From: Halomonas sp. M4R1S46
GTDB taxonomy: Bacteria > Pseudomonadota > Gammaproteobacteria > Pseudomonadales > Halomonadaceae
NCBI RefSeq assembly: GCF_025725685.1
Contig: NZ_CP107008.1
Coordinates: 3,162,001 to 3,226,000 of the forward strand
Direction: 5' to 3'
Length of the DNA stretch: 64,000 bases
The position numbers and the translations under genes are program-made. Of the stretch, positions 26,774 through 36,589 are shown in pieces. Below the pieces are notes generated by a model. It did no database searches. It was not told where the DNA came from and saw nothing but the letters and a program-made list of their open reading frames with translations. The stretch's first letter is position 1, and each line of letters starts with the position of its first letter.

Positions 26774-29638
26774 ATGTTGACGCTCAGCCAGGACGACATC
26801 CTGCTCGGCTGCCAGGCAGAGAACTGGCGCGCCGCGCTGGACCAGGCCGCCGAATCACTGCACGCGGCAGGGCTGGTGGCCCCCGCCTATCGGGATGGTC
26901 TCTATGACCGGGAGGCCCAGTCCTCCACCTTCCTCGGCAACGCCATCGCCATCCCCCACGGCACCGCGGAGAGCCGCAGCCATGTCCGCGCCACCGGCGT
27001 CCGGGTGCTGCAGTTCCCCGCCGGACTCGAGTGGCACGACGGCAACCGGGTCCACGTGCTGGTGACCATCGCCGCCCAGAGCGACGAACACCTGGATATC
27101 CTGCGCCAGCTGACCCACGTGCTGGACAAGGACGGCATGGCCGAGCGCCTGGCCGAGGCCGACACGCCGGCCGAGGTCGCCGGCCTGCTGTCGAAGGCGG
27201 TGGTCGAGGCCCGCCTCGACGCCGAGACCCTCTGCCTGGGCTTCCCCGCCCGCGACCACCAGGAGCTGGCCCTGGCCGGCGCCGCCCGGCTGCGCCAGGC
27301 CGGCTGCGTGACCAGCGAGTTCGTGGCCGCCCTGGCCGAGACCTCGCCGCGCTCCCTCGGCCAGGGCCTGTGGCTGGCGACCAGCGATCGCGGCGTCGAG
27401 GTGCCGGCGCTGTCGCTGGCCACCCCGGCCACGGCCCTGGCAACGGACGCGGGCGAGGTCGCCGGCGTCTTCTGCCTGGCCGCCCAGGGCGAGGCCCATC
27501 GCGGCCTGCTGGAGCGGATCCTCGCGCTGCTCGAGAGCGAGGCGGGCGGCACGCTGCACGAGGCCGATGCCGCCACCCTGCTGGCGCGCCTCGCCGGCGA
27601 GTCCGCCACCGCCAGCAGCCGCCTCGCCCGAGTGCTCAACGCCCACGGCCTGCATGCCCGTCCGGCCAAGCAGCTGGTCCAGGAGGCCCGCGCCCAGGGC
27701 ATCGCGATCCGCGTCCGCCTGGCCGAGGGCGGTGGCGAGGCCGTCTCCGCGACCAGCCTGACCAAGATCATCAACCTCGGCGCCCGGCGCGGCCAGCAAC
27801 TGGCCTTCTCCGCCGAGGGCGAGGGAGCCGACGCCGCCCTGGAGGCGCTCTGTCGGGCCGTGGAAGGCGGCCTCGGCGAGCAGGTCATGCCCTTCGACGC
27901 GAGCCGCGAGGCCGTCGCCCCGGACGAGGACGCGCCGGCGCCGGAGCCGCTGCCGGCCGACCAGGCCCACCCCGCGGTGGCGGCGTCGCCGGGCCTGGCC
28001 ATCGCCCCGGCCTTCGTGCTGACCACGCCGCACTTCGACTACCCGGCCCGCGCCGCCGAGCCCGCCGCCGAGAACCGCCGCCTCGACGCGGCGATCCGCG
28101 AGGGGGAAGAGCAGCTCGAGGCGCTGGTCCAGCAGGCGCGCGGCGGCGAGGTGGCACAGATCCTCTCCATGCACGAGGAGATGCTCGGCGACCCGGAACT
28201 GCACCAGGCCGCCCGGGAGGGCATCGCCGAGGGCGCCTCCGCCGAGGCCGCCTGGTGGGAGGCCATCGACACCGCGGCCCGCGCCCAGGAGAGGCTCGCC
28301 GACCGCCTGCTCGCCGAGCGTGCCGCCGACCTGCGCGATGTGGGCCGCCGGGTGCTGGGCATCCTCTGCCGGGTCGAGTTGCCCGAGCCGCCGGCCCATC
28401 CCTATATCCTGGTGACCGATGACATCGGCCCCTCCGACGTGGCCCGCCTCGACACCAGCCGGGTGCGCGGCCTGCTCACCGCCCGCGGCGGGGCCACCGC
28501 CCACAGCGCCATCCTCGCCCGGGCGCTCGGCATCCCCGCCGTGGTGGGCGCCGGTCCCCGGGTGATGACCCTGGACAACGGCACCGAGCTGATCCTCGAC
28601 GGCGAGCGCGGTCGCGTCACCCCCGCCCCCGGCGACGCGCGCCGCCGCACCGCCGAGCAACGCCTGGCCGACCGGCAGCGCCGCGAGGCCGAGGCCTGGG
28701 AGGCCCGCTTCGCGGAGGCGCGCACCCGCTGCGGGCACCGGGTCGAGGTGGCCGCCAACCTGGGCAACACCGCCCACGCCGCCGATGCCGTGGAGCGCGG
28801 CGCCGAGGGCATCGGCCTGCTGCGCACCGAGTTCCTGTTCATGGCCCATGCCCAGGTCCCGGACCTGGAGACCCAGATCGGCGAGTACCGCGAGGCCCTC
28901 GACGCCCTGGACGGTCGCCCGCTGGTGGCCCGCACCCTCGACGTGGGCGGCGACAAGCCGCTGCCCTACTGGCCGGTGCCCCAGGAGGCCAACCCCTTCC
29001 TCGGCCTGCGCGGCATCCGCCTGGCGCTGACCCGCCCCGAGGTGCTGGAGACCCAGTTGAAGGCGCTGCTGATGGCCGCCGTCGGCCAGCCGCTGCGCAT
29101 CATGCTGCCGATGGTCAAGGACATCGCCGAGTTCCGCGCCGTGCGCGCCATCGTCGACCGCCTGCTGGAGGCGATCCCCGCGGGCGAGCGCACCACCGAC
29201 CTGCAGCTGGGGGTGATGATCGAGGTGCCCTCCTGCGCCCTGCTGGCCCCCAGCCTGGCCGCCGAGGTCGACTTCTTCTCGGTGGGCACCAACGACCTGA
29301 CCCAGTACACCCTGGCCATCGACCGCGACCACCCCGAGCTCTCCGCCCAGGCCGACGGCCTGCATCCGGCGGTGCTGCGGCTGATCGAGATGACCGTGGT
29401 CGCCGCCCATGCCCAGGGCAAGTGGGTCGGGGTGTGCGGCGAGCTGGCCTCCGACGCCACCGCCGTGCCGGTGCTGGTCGGCCTCGGCGTCGACGAGCTG
29501 TCGGTCAGCGCCCGCCAGGTGCCGCTGGTCAAGGCCCGCCTGCGCGAGTTCGACCTCGAAGAGGCCCGGGCCCAGGCCGAGCTCGCCCTGACCCAGGCCA
29601 CCAGCGAGGCGGCACGCGACGCCCTGGAGGCCCGCTGA
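26774..29638 (+). CDS. fruB: Fructose PTS multiphosphoryl transfer protein (EIIA-HPr-EI)
   Basis: Cytoplasmic phosphate relay from PEP to the fructose permease, 954 residues. The N-terminal EIIA-Fru domain has its His in NAIAIPHGTAESR (about residue 62). The middle HPr domain has NAHGLHARPAKQLVQEA (active His) and ATSLTKIINLGA. The C-terminal Enzyme I has GGATAHSAILARALGIPAVVG (phospho-His), GIGLLRTEFLFM, TLDVGGDKPLPY and GVCGELASD. All three units appear intact, so the operon is self-sufficient for PEP-driven phosphorylation. ATG 26774 is preceded by CGGAG. It overlaps fruK by one base (TGATG). Confidence 0.95.
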   Translation: MLTLSQDDILLGCQAENWRAALDQAAESLHAAGLVAPAYRDGLYDREAQSSTFLGNAIAIPHGTAESRSHVRATGVRVLQFPAGLEWHDGNRVHVLVTIAAQSDEHLDILRQLTHVLDKDGMAERLAEADTPAEVAGLLSKAVVEARLDAETLCLGFPARDHQELALAGAARLRQAGCVTSEFVAALAETSPRSLGQGLWLATSDRGVEVPALSLATPATALATDAGEVAGVFCLAAQGEAHRGLLERILALLESEAGGTLHEADAATLLARLAGESATASSRLARVLNAHGLHARPAKQLVQEARAQGIAIRVRLAEGGGEAVSATSLTKIINLGARRGQQLAFSAEGEGADAALEALCRAVEGGLGEQVMPFDASREAVAPDEDAPAPEPLPADQAHPAVAASPGLAIAPAFVLTTPHFDYPARAAEPAAENRRLDAAIREGEEQLEALVQQARGGEVAQILSMHEEMLGDPELHQAAREGIAEGASAEAAWWEAIDTAARAQERLADRLLAERAADLRDVGRRVLGILCRVELPEPPAHPYILVTDDIGPSDVARLDTSRVRGLLTARGGATAHSAILARALGIPAVVGAGPRVMTLDNGTELILDGERGRVTPAPGDARRRTAEQRLADRQRREAEAWEARFAEARTRCGHRVEVAANLGNTAHAADAVERGAEGIGLLRTEFLFMAHAQVPDLETQIGEYREALDALDGRPLVARTLDVGGDKPLPYWPVPQEANPFLGLRGIRLALTRPEVLETQLKALLMAAVGQPLRIMLPMVKDIAEFRAVRAIVDRLLEAIPAGERTTDLQLGVMIEVPSCALLAPSLAAEVDFFSVGTNDLTQYTLAIDRDHPELSAQADGLHPAVLRLIEMTVVAAHAQGKWVGVCGELASDATAVPVLVGLGVDELSVSARQVPLVKARLREFDLEEARAQAELALTQATSEAARDALEAR

Positions 29639-30612
29639 TGGCCCGCATCCTGACCCTGACCCTGAACCCGGCCCTGGACCTCTCGGTGGCGCTGCCACGG
29701 TTGGTGCCCGGCGAGGTCAACCGGACCCACGAGACTCACCTGACCGCCGCCGGCAAGGGGGTCAACGTGGCCCGGGTGCTGGTCGCGCTCGGCCACGAGG
29801 TGTGCGTCTCGGGCTTCCTCGGCGCCGACAACGACGGCCCCTTCCTGCGGGCCTTCGAGGCGCTGGGCGTGGAGGACGCCTTCCTGCGGGTGCCCGGCGA
29901 GACCCGCATCAACGCCAAGCTCGCCGAGGCCGACGGCCGCGTCACCGACATCAACGGCCCCGGGGCCGCCATCGACGCCGAGGCCTGGCAGCGCCTGCTC
30001 GCCTGGCTCGAGGACCTGGCCGGCGATCCCCGGCGGCGCCCTGCGGCCGTGGTGGTGGCCGGCAGCCTGCCGCCGGGGGTCGGCCCCGCGGACCTGGCCG
30101 AGCTGGTCACCCGGCTGCGCGGGGCCGACCTGCCGGTGTGGGTCGACACCAGCGGCGAGGCCCTCGCGGCCGCCATCGCCGCCGGCCCCACCGCGGTCAA
30201 GCCCAACGAGCACGAGCTGGCGGCCTGGGCCGGCCGCGACCTGACCAGCGAGGCGGCACGCCTCGAGGCCGCCCGCCGGCTCCACGCCGCCGGGATCGAG
30301 GAGGCCCTGATCTCCGCCGGCCCGGACGGGGTGCTGTGGATCAGCCGCCGCGGCGCCTGGCAGGCCCTGCCCCCGCGCCTGGCGGTCGCCAGCACGGTGG
30401 GCGCCGGCGACACCCTGGTGGCCGCCATGCTGCACGGCGTGCTCGAAGGCCTGGCCCCCGAGCCGGTGCTGCGGCTGGCCACCGCGCTTTCCGCCGAATC
30501 CGTCCGTCATGTCGGCGTGGGCGACGCCCGCGCCACGGATTTCCCGCAACTCCAACAACAGACCCGCGTCCACCGCCTCGCCGGCCTCGACGCGGGGGGA
30601 GCCCTCGCATGA
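29638..30612 (+). CDS. fruK: 1-Phosphofructokinase
   Basis: PfkB-family kinase turning fructose 1-phosphate into fructose 1,6-bisphosphate, 324 residues. LTLNPALDLSVALPRLVPGEVNR, AAGKGVNVARVLVALGH, AGSLPPGVGPADLAEL, KPNEHELAAWAG and the ATP/catalytic STVGAGDTLVAAMLHG are typical. It is translationally coupled on both sides (TGATG with fruB, ATGA with fruA). Confidence 0.95.
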   Translation: MARILTLTLNPALDLSVALPRLVPGEVNRTHETHLTAAGKGVNVARVLVALGHEVCVSGFLGADNDGPFLRAFEALGVEDAFLRVPGETRINAKLAEADGRVTDINGPGAAIDAEAWQRLLAWLEDLAGDPRRRPAAVVVAGSLPPGVGPADLAELVTRLRGADLPVWVDTSGEALAAAIAAGPTAVKPNEHELAAWAGRDLTSEAARLEAARRLHAAGIEEALISAGPDGVLWISRRGAWQALPPRLAVASTVGAGDTLVAAMLHGVLEGLAPEPVLRLATALSAESVRHVGVGDARATDFPQLQQQTRVHRLAGLDAGGALA

Positions 30613-32351
30613 ACGCCATCATCATCACCGCCTGCCCCAGCGGCATGGCCACCACCTTCCTCGCCGCCCGGCGCCTCGAGCAGGCCGCCGGCCGCCTCGG
30701 CTGGCAGACCCACGTGGAAATGCACGGCGAGCTCGAGCCCGTCCAGCCGGCCGATGCCGAGGCCATCGCCGCCGCCGACCTGGTGGTGGTCGCCGCCGAC
30801 CAGGTGCCCGCGCCACAGCGCTTCGAAGGCAAGCGGCTCTACCGGGCGCCCATCGACCAGGCCCTGCCCGATCCCAAGGCCTTCCTCGAGCGCGCCGAGC
30901 GCGAGGCCCGGCCCTATGCCCCGCAGCCCGAAGCGCCGGTCGCCGCCAAGGCCGGCGCCGGCCGCCGCATCGTCGCCGTCACCGCCTGCCCGACCGGGGT
31001 GGCGCACACCTTCATGGCCGCGGAGGCGCTGGCCGAGGCCGGCAGGGCCCTGGGCCACGCGATCCGCGTGGAGACCCAGGGCTCGGTGGGTGCCCAGGAC
31101 CAGCTCAGCGACGACGAGATCCGCGACGCCGACGTGGTGATCCTGGCCTGCGACATCGAGGTCGATCCCACCCGCTTCGCCGGCAAGCGGGTCTACCGCA
31201 CCTCCACCGGCAACGCCCTCAAGAAGCCGCGCCCGACCATCGAGGCGGCGCTGGCCGAGGCCGAGGTCGAGGATGCCGCCAGCGGCGGGGCCGGCGAGGG
31301 CGAGCGCAAGAAGAGCGTCAAGGAGAAGGGCGTCTACAAGCACCTGCTGACCGGGGTGTCCTTCATGCTGCCCATGGTGGTCGCCGGGGGCCTGCTGATC
31401 GCGCTGTCCTTCGTGTTCGGCATCGAGGCCTTCAAGGAGGAAGGGACGCTGGCCGCGGCGCTGATGGAGATCGGCGGCGGCACCGCCTTCGCCCTGATGA
31501 TCCCGGTGCTGGCCGGCTACATTGCCTACTCCATCGCCGACCGGCCGGGGATCGCGCCGGGGATGATCGGCGGCATGCTGGCCTCGAACATCGGCGCCGG
31601 CTTCATCGGCGGGATCCTCGCCGGCTTCCTGGCCGGCTACGCCGCCAAGGCGGTGACCCGCTACGTCAAGCTGCCGGCCAGCGTCGAGTCGCTCAAGCCG
31701 ATCCTGATCATTCCGCTGCTGGCCAGCCTGGTCACCGGCCTCACGATGATCTATATCGTCGGCGAGCCGGTCGCCGCCCTGCTCTCCGCCCTGACCACCT
31801 TCCTCGAGAACATGGGCTCCGCCAATGCCGTGCTGCTGGGCATCCTGCTCGGCGCCATGATGTGCTTCGATCTCGGCGGGCCGGTCAACAAGGCGGCCTA
31901 CACCTTCGGCGTGGGCCTGCTGGCCTCGGAGACCTACGCCCCCATGGCGGCGATCATGGCCGCCGGCATGGTGCCGGCCATCGGCATGGGCATCGCCAGC
32001 CTGGTGGCCAAGGCGAAGTTCTCCGAGCCTGAGCGCGAGGCCGGCAAGGCCTCCCTGGTGCTGGGCTGCTGCTTCATCACCGAGGGGGCCATTCCCTTCG
32101 CCGCCAAGGACCCGCTGCGAGTGATCCCCGCCAGCATGGTCGGCGGTGCCGTGACCGGGGCCCTGTCCATGCTGGTCGGCGCCAAGCTGATGGCCCCCCA
32201 CGGCGGCATCTTCGTGCTGCTGATCCCCAACGCCATCACCCCGGTACTGTGGTACCTGGCGGCCATCGTCGCCGGCGCCCTGATCACCGGCCTGGGCTAT
32301 GCCGCGCTCAAGCGCGGCGACCAGCCGGTCGCGGTCGAGGCCAGCGCCTGA
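30609..32351 (+). CDS. fruA: Fructose PTS permease, EIIB'BC component
   Basis: Inner-membrane transporter that imports and phosphorylates fructose at C1, 580 residues. Two tandem EIIB-like domains open the protein: ITACPSGMATTFLAARRL (Cys9 retained) and VTACPTGVAHTFMAAEAL, the second with the expected active Cys. A charged linker (EGERKKSVKEKG) leads to the EIIC domain of 9-10 membrane segments. These include GVSFMLPMVVAGGLLIALSF, DLGGPVNKAAYTFG and CFITEGAIPFAAKDP, the substrate-binding region. Confidence 0.94.
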   Translation: MNAIIITACPSGMATTFLAARRLEQAAGRLGWQTHVEMHGELEPVQPADAEAIAAADLVVVAADQVPAPQRFEGKRLYRAPIDQALPDPKAFLERAEREARPYAPQPEAPVAAKAGAGRRIVAVTACPTGVAHTFMAAEALAEAGRALGHAIRVETQGSVGAQDQLSDDEIRDADVVILACDIEVDPTRFAGKRVYRTSTGNALKKPRPTIEAALAEAEVEDAASGGAGEGERKKSVKEKGVYKHLLTGVSFMLPMVVAGGLLIALSFVFGIEAFKEEGTLAAALMEIGGGTAFALMIPVLAGYIAYSIADRPGIAPGMIGGMLASNIGAGFIGGILAGFLAGYAAKAVTRYVKLPASVESLKPILIIPLLASLVTGLTMIYIVGEPVAALLSALTTFLENMGSANAVLLGILLGAMMCFDLGGPVNKAAYTFGVGLLASETYAPMAAIMAAGMVPAIGMGIASLVAKAKFSEPEREAGKASLVLGCCFITEGAIPFAAKDPLRVIPASMVGGAVTGALSMLVGAKLMAPHGGIFVLLIPNAITPVLWYLAAIVAGALITGLGYAALKRGDQPVAVEASA

Positions 32352-32377
32352 GTCGCCCGTCCCCGGAGGAGAATCCC

Positions 32378-34057
32378 ATGTTCCAGCTCACCCGCAGCAT
32401 CACCTGGCAGGCGCTGACGCGCCTGCAGGCCGACACCGCCGGCGACCGCATCCACGACTACTTCGCCGCCGACCCCCGGCGCTTCGACAAGATGAGCCTG
32501 CGCGTCGGCGGGCTCTTCCTCGACTACTCCAAGCACCTCATCTCCGATGCCGTGCTCGACACGCTCCTCGAGCTCGCCGACCACTCGGCCCTGGTCCAGC
32601 GCCGCGCCCAGATGTTCTCCGGCGACATCATCAACGTCACCGAGGATCGCCCGGTGCTGCACACCGCCCTGCGCAACCTCGGCGAGGGCCCGCTGATGGT
32701 CGACGGCCAGGACGTGATGCCCGAGATCCATCGCACCCGCGAGCAGATCCAGCGCTTCTCCGAGGCGGTGCGCAGCGGCGAATGGAAGGGCCACAGCGGC
32801 CAGCGCATCAGGGACGTCGTCAACATCGGCATCGGCGGCTCCGACCTCGGCCCCAACATGGCCTGCCGAGCGCTGCTCAAGTACCGCCATCCCGAGCTCA
32901 ACTTCCACTTCGTCTCCAACGTCGACGGCACCCATATCCAGAAGGTGCTGTCGCGCCTCGACCCGGCCACCACCCTGTTCATCGTCTCCACCAAGACCTT
33001 CTCCACCCAGGAGACGCTGCTCAACGCCAAGACCGCGCGGCGCTGGTTCCTGGAACAGGCCGGCGAGGACGCCGACGTCGGCGCCCACTTCGTCGCCGCC
33101 TCCACCAACCGCCAGGCGGCCATGGCCTTCGGCATCCGCGAGGAGAACGTCTTCGAGTTCTGGGCCTGGGTCGGGGGGCGCTATTCCATGTGGTCGTCGA
33201 TCGGCCTGCCCATCGCCCTGGCCATCGGCTTCGACGGCTTCATGGAGATGCTGGAGGGCGCCTATGCCATGGACCAGCACTTCCTGACCGCGCCCAACGC
33301 CGCCAACATGCCGGTGCTGATGGCGCTGATCGGCATCTGGTACATCAACTTCCAGGGCGCCGAGACCCAGGCCATCGTGCCCTACGACCAGGCCCTGCAT
33401 CAGCTGCCGGCCTTCCTCCAGCAGCTCGACATGGAGTCCAACGGCAAGTCGGTGGACATCTTCGGCCGCCCGGTGGACTACAAGACCGGGCCCATCGTCT
33501 GGGGCCAGACCGGCTCCAACGGCCAGCACGCCTTCTTCCAGCTGCTCCACCAGGGCACCCGCTACGTGCCCATCGACTTCATCGCCTCCTTGAAGCCCGA
33601 GCCCGGGGTGGAGGACCACCACTTCGCCCTGCTCACCAACATGCTGGCCCAGGCCAACGCCTTCATGGAGGGCAGCCAGGGCGGCAGCGACCTCGACCCC
33701 TACAGTTGCCCGGGCAACCGCCCCTCCAGCACCCTGCTGCTCGACGAGCTGACGCCGAAGAACCTCGGCGCGCTGATCGCGCTCTACGAGCACAAGGTGT
33801 TCGTCCAGGGGGTGATCTGGAACATCAACTCCTTCGACCAGTGGGGCGTGCAGCTCGGCAAGCGCATCGCCGGCGAGATCAGCGAGCGCATCGACGAGCA
33901 CAGCCAGGACTTCGACGGCTCCACCCAGGGCCTGCTCGAGCTGGTCCGCGTTCACTTCTCCGCTCAGCGGCACGAGACCCAGGAAGAACCCCCGCATGAG
34001 GGCAGCCAGCCGAACGGCAAGAGTGATCCGAAAGCCCGGGAAGAGCAATCGACTTGA
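32378..34057 (+). CDS. pgi: Glucose-6-phosphate isomerase
   Basis: Cytoplasmic isomerase of glucose 6-phosphate and fructose 6-phosphate, 559 residues. NIGIGGSDLGPNMACRAL, FVSNVDGTHIQ, FIVSTKTFSTQETLLNA, FEFWAWVGGRYSMWSSIGLPIAL, the catalytic Glu in QLDMESNGKSVD, and GSNGQHAFFQLLHQGT are all present. GGAGGAG precedes ATG 32378. Beyond the usual C-terminus (HSQDFDGSTQGLLELVR) there is a hydrophilic tail of about 35 residues. It connects fructose uptake to the Entner-Doudoroff route by making glucose 6-phosphate for Zwf. Confidence 0.96.
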   Translation: MFQLTRSITWQALTRLQADTAGDRIHDYFAADPRRFDKMSLRVGGLFLDYSKHLISDAVLDTLLELADHSALVQRRAQMFSGDIINVTEDRPVLHTALRNLGEGPLMVDGQDVMPEIHRTREQIQRFSEAVRSGEWKGHSGQRIRDVVNIGIGGSDLGPNMACRALLKYRHPELNFHFVSNVDGTHIQKVLSRLDPATTLFIVSTKTFSTQETLLNAKTARRWFLEQAGEDADVGAHFVAASTNRQAAMAFGIREENVFEFWAWVGGRYSMWSSIGLPIALAIGFDGFMEMLEGAYAMDQHFLTAPNAANMPVLMALIGIWYINFQGAETQAIVPYDQALHQLPAFLQQLDMESNGKSVDIFGRPVDYKTGPIVWGQTGSNGQHAFFQLLHQGTRYVPIDFIASLKPEPGVEDHHFALLTNMLAQANAFMEGSQGGSDLDPYSCPGNRPSSTLLLDELTPKNLGALIALYEHKVFVQGVIWNINSFDQWGVQLGKRIAGEISERIDEHSQDFDGSTQGLLELVRVHFSAQRHETQEEPPHEGSQPNGKSDPKAREEQST

Positions 34058-34170
34058 GGCCTCGACGAGCCCCGCTCCCGCTTCGCCGGCAAGGGGCCGA
34101 GAGGCCGTAACGCCAACGACGAGCACGGCGCGGTGCGACAGGGCCGGGGAGCCCACCGCTGGCCTCCGGT

Positions 34171-34197
34171 CGCTGCGTGTCGCTTCGCCACGCAGCG
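34171..34197. terminator. Hairpin in the pgi-GH32 convergent gap
   Basis: CGCTGCGTG and CACGCAGCG pair in a perfect 9-bp stem around a 9-nt loop. No T-run follows, but its position between two convergent genes suits a bidirectional transcript end. The rest of this 182-bp gap shows nothing recognisable. Confidence 0.4.
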
Positions 34198-34239
34198 GCT
34201 CGAAGACTCCCGGCAGGAGGCCCGGCAGACGCGATGCGC

Positions 34240-35748
34240 TTACTCCAGGGGATCGATGACGCCATGGTAGCGACCATCCGTCAGCCGTGCGCTCCCCGCC
34301 ACGAGCCGTACCACCACCGGTTGGAGGCAAGGGTCGGTGACACCTAGATGGGTCGAGGCATACCGACCGCCATCGACCAGTAGTTCCAGTGAGCCTCGGT
34401 CGACCAGCCACTCCAGCTCGATCTCCGTCCCGGCCATCAGTTGTCTGGTCAGATGATGGGGAAAGCGGCGATCGAAGTCGGGGTCACCGTTGCGGCCTTC
34501 ACGCCAGTGTTCGAGTTGCAACGTCGAACCGTCATGGGTGATCCGCAAGAGCATATGGCCAGCTTGCTGAAGGTCGAGCTCGAGGATGGTGCCCGGGGCC
34601 ATCTGCAGGGATAGCCACCCATGGCCCGCCGAAGGGCCCTGCTCTATCAGTACGTTGTTACCTACCGTCAGTGCGTCGGCCGAATTCGCCATCAGCCAAG
34701 GGCTCAGCCTGCCGGCCGCGCCAAGTTCGGCGGCAAAGGCCTGGCGAAGCCGAATGCCCTCTCCGGTCTCCTCGAGGGAGAGCTCGCGGGGGAAGCTCAT
34801 GGTGCCCCGCCAGCCTGCTTCGGGAATCCGGTTGGCATAGAGCCAGTTATTGAGCCAGGCGATGGCCAGGCGACGACCATCGCTGTCAGGTACGTCCGAC
34901 CAGGTCTGGACGGCATAGAAGTCACGCCCCTCGTCCATCATCAGCACGCCGTCGGCGGGGTTCTCGTTATGGAAGCGCTCGCCGTCGAAGTGACCGACGA
35001 AGTACTGGGTAAAGGAACCGAAATCGTCCTGTTCACCGGCGCCTACGCCCACCACCAGCACCCAGCGCGTCGCGGGCTCACCCTCCGCCGCGCCTTCGAC
35101 GGGCAGTTCGAAGAGGTCGGGACATTCCCAGGGGCCCTCGGTATGTGCCCCCTGACCGTCCCCGAACTCACTGGCCAGCCGCCAGTCGAGGAGGTCGTCG
35201 GAGAGATAGAAGCGTATGACCTGGCCGCAGGCCAGGGCCATGACCCAGCGCCGAGAGGGGGCGTGCCAGACCACCTTGGGGTCGCGGAAGTCCCGAAGGC
35301 CGGGGTTGGGAAGGATCGGGTTGCCCGGGTACTTCTGCCAGCTCCGCCCGCTGTCGCGGCTGTAGGCCAGACACTGTTCCTGAACGTAGTCGTCGGGATT
35401 CCCCGCCGTCTCGCGATGCACGGTGTAGAACGCCAGCAACCCCGGTTCGCCGCCGAACAAGCCGCTGTTGTCGTGCCAGTCGACGATGGCACTGCCCGAG
35501 AAGCACATTCCCTGGGCGTCGGGTGCCAACGCCACCGGCCGATGCTGCCAATGCACCAGATCGGAGCTGACCGCGTGTCCCCAATGCATGGGGCCCCAGA
35601 CCCGATCATCCGGGTAGTACTGGTAGCACAGGTGATACTCGCCTGCGAAATACACCAAGCCGTTGGGGTCGTTCATCCAGCCCTGGGGAGGCGTGAAGTG
35701 CAGCGCCGGACAGCGCAGGCTCGGCGAGGCGTCAACGCCGTTGGTCAT
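34240..35748 (-). CDS. GH32 beta-fructosidase (sucrose or sucrose-6-phosphate hydrolase-like)
   Basis: Glycoside hydrolase family 32, 502 residues, splitting beta-fructosyl linkages. The nucleophile motif GWMNDPNGLVYF, the RDPKV transition-state motif and the acid/base motif WECPDLFEL are intact. The C-terminal beta-sandwich is present. No signal peptide is visible, so the substrate must enter the cell. ATG 35748 is chosen because AGGA lies at the right distance; the ATG six bases earlier touches it. Base composition is lower in GC than surrounding genes, hinting at acquisition. No sucrose PTS or porin is in the window. Confidence 0.9.
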   Translation of the reverse strand: MTNGVDASPSLRCPALHFTPPQGWMNDPNGLVYFAGEYHLCYQYYPDDRVWGPMHWGHAVSSDLVHWQHRPVALAPDAQGMCFSGSAIVDWHDNSGLFGGEPGLLAFYTVHRETAGNPDDYVQEQCLAYSRDSGRSWQKYPGNPILPNPGLRDFRDPKVVWHAPSRRWVMALACGQVIRFYLSDDLLDWRLASEFGDGQGAHTEGPWECPDLFELPVEGAAEGEPATRWVLVVGVGAGEQDDFGSFTQYFVGHFDGERFHNENPADGVLMMDEGRDFYAVQTWSDVPDSDGRRLAIAWLNNWLYANRIPEAGWRGTMSFPRELSLEETGEGIRLRQAFAAELGAAGRLSPWLMANSADALTVGNNVLIEQGPSAGHGWLSLQMAPGTILELDLQQAGHMLLRITHDGSTLQLEHWREGRNGDPDFDRRFPHHLTRQLMAGTEIELEWLVDRGSLELLVDGGRYASTHLGVTDPCLQPVVVRLVAGSARLTDGRYHGVIDPLE

Positions 35749-35822
35749 GATCATTCCTCGTGAGGGGGTTCTGGTCGAGGCGGAGCGGACACCGATGCCG
35801 CCACTTCCTGCCTCATGTCGAT

Positions 35823-35851
35823 AAAAAAGCCCCGGCCAGGGTGGCCGGGGC
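35823..35851 (-). terminator. Intrinsic terminator after eda
   Basis: On the minus strand GCCCCGGCC and GGCCGGGGC form a perfect 9-bp stem with a 5-nt loop and are followed by TTTTTTAT. It lies about 40 bp past the eda stop and ends the zwf-pgl-eda operon. Confidence 0.9.
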
Positions 35852-35893
35852 GCAAGGACAGCGACTGGCTGTCGAGAGAGACTCACTCGTGAT

Positions 35894-36556
35894 TCAGTGG
35901 TGGAAGCGCTCCGCGGCCTCCCGGGCCAGCTGGCGGATGGCCTTCCAGTCCTCGGCCTCGACCAGGGACTTGGGCGTCAGCCAGGAGCCCCCGACGCACA
36001 TCACGTTGCCGAGCGCCAGGTAGTCGTCGGCGTTGTCCAGACCGATGCCGCCGGTGGGACAGAAGCGCGCCTCGGGAATCGGGCCGGCGAAGGCCTTGAG
36101 CGCCTTGACGCCGCCGCTGGCCTCGGCGGGGAAGAACTTGAAGCGGCGATAGCCGAACTGCCAGCCGATCATCAGCTCCGACACCGTGGCCACGCCGGGC
36201 AGCATCGGCACCGGGCTGCTCACGCCGTAGCGGTAGAGGGCCTCGGTGGTGCCCGGGGTCACCACGAAGTCGGCGCCGACCTGCTCGGCCTGGCGGTACT
36301 GGGCCGGGGTCAGCACGGTGCCGATGCCGACGCTGGCATGAGGCAGGGCCTCCTTGATGCGCCGGGTGGCCTCCAGGGCGCAGTCGGTGCGCAGGGTGAC
36401 CTCCAGCACGCTGAGGCCGCCCTCGACCAGGGCGGTGGCCAGGGGCACGGCGTCTTCCACGCGCTGGATCGCCAGGACCGGGATCACCTCGGCCTTCAGG
36501 CAGATGCTGTCGATCTCGGTGATACGGGTGGACGGCAGCTGTTTCTCGATGGTCAT
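35894..36556 (-). CDS. eda: KDPG aldolase (bifunctional with KHG aldolase)
   Basis: Entner-Doudoroff aldolase splitting KDPG into pyruvate and glyceraldehyde 3-phosphate, 220 residues. ATALVEGGLSVLEVTLRT holds the catalytic Glu region. GIGTVLTPAQ, FVVTPGTT and YRRFKFFPAEASGGVKALKAF with the Schiff-base Lys follow, and CPTGGIGLDN binds phosphate. It is the last gene of zwf-pgl-eda, 33 bp after pgl, and is followed by a strong terminator. Confidence 0.96.
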   Translation of the reverse strand: MTIEKQLPSTRITEIDSICLKAEVIPVLAIQRVEDAVPLATALVEGGLSVLEVTLRTDCALEATRRIKEALPHASVGIGTVLTPAQYRQAEQVGADFVVTPGTTEALYRYGVSSPVPMLPGVATVSELMIGWQFGYRRFKFFPAEASGGVKALKAFAGPIPEARFCPTGGIGLDNADDYLALGNVMCVGGSWLTPKSLVEAEDWKAIRQLAREAAERFHH

Positions 36557-36589
36557 GTCGTGGCTCCAGGAATCGGGTCCGTCGGCGGC

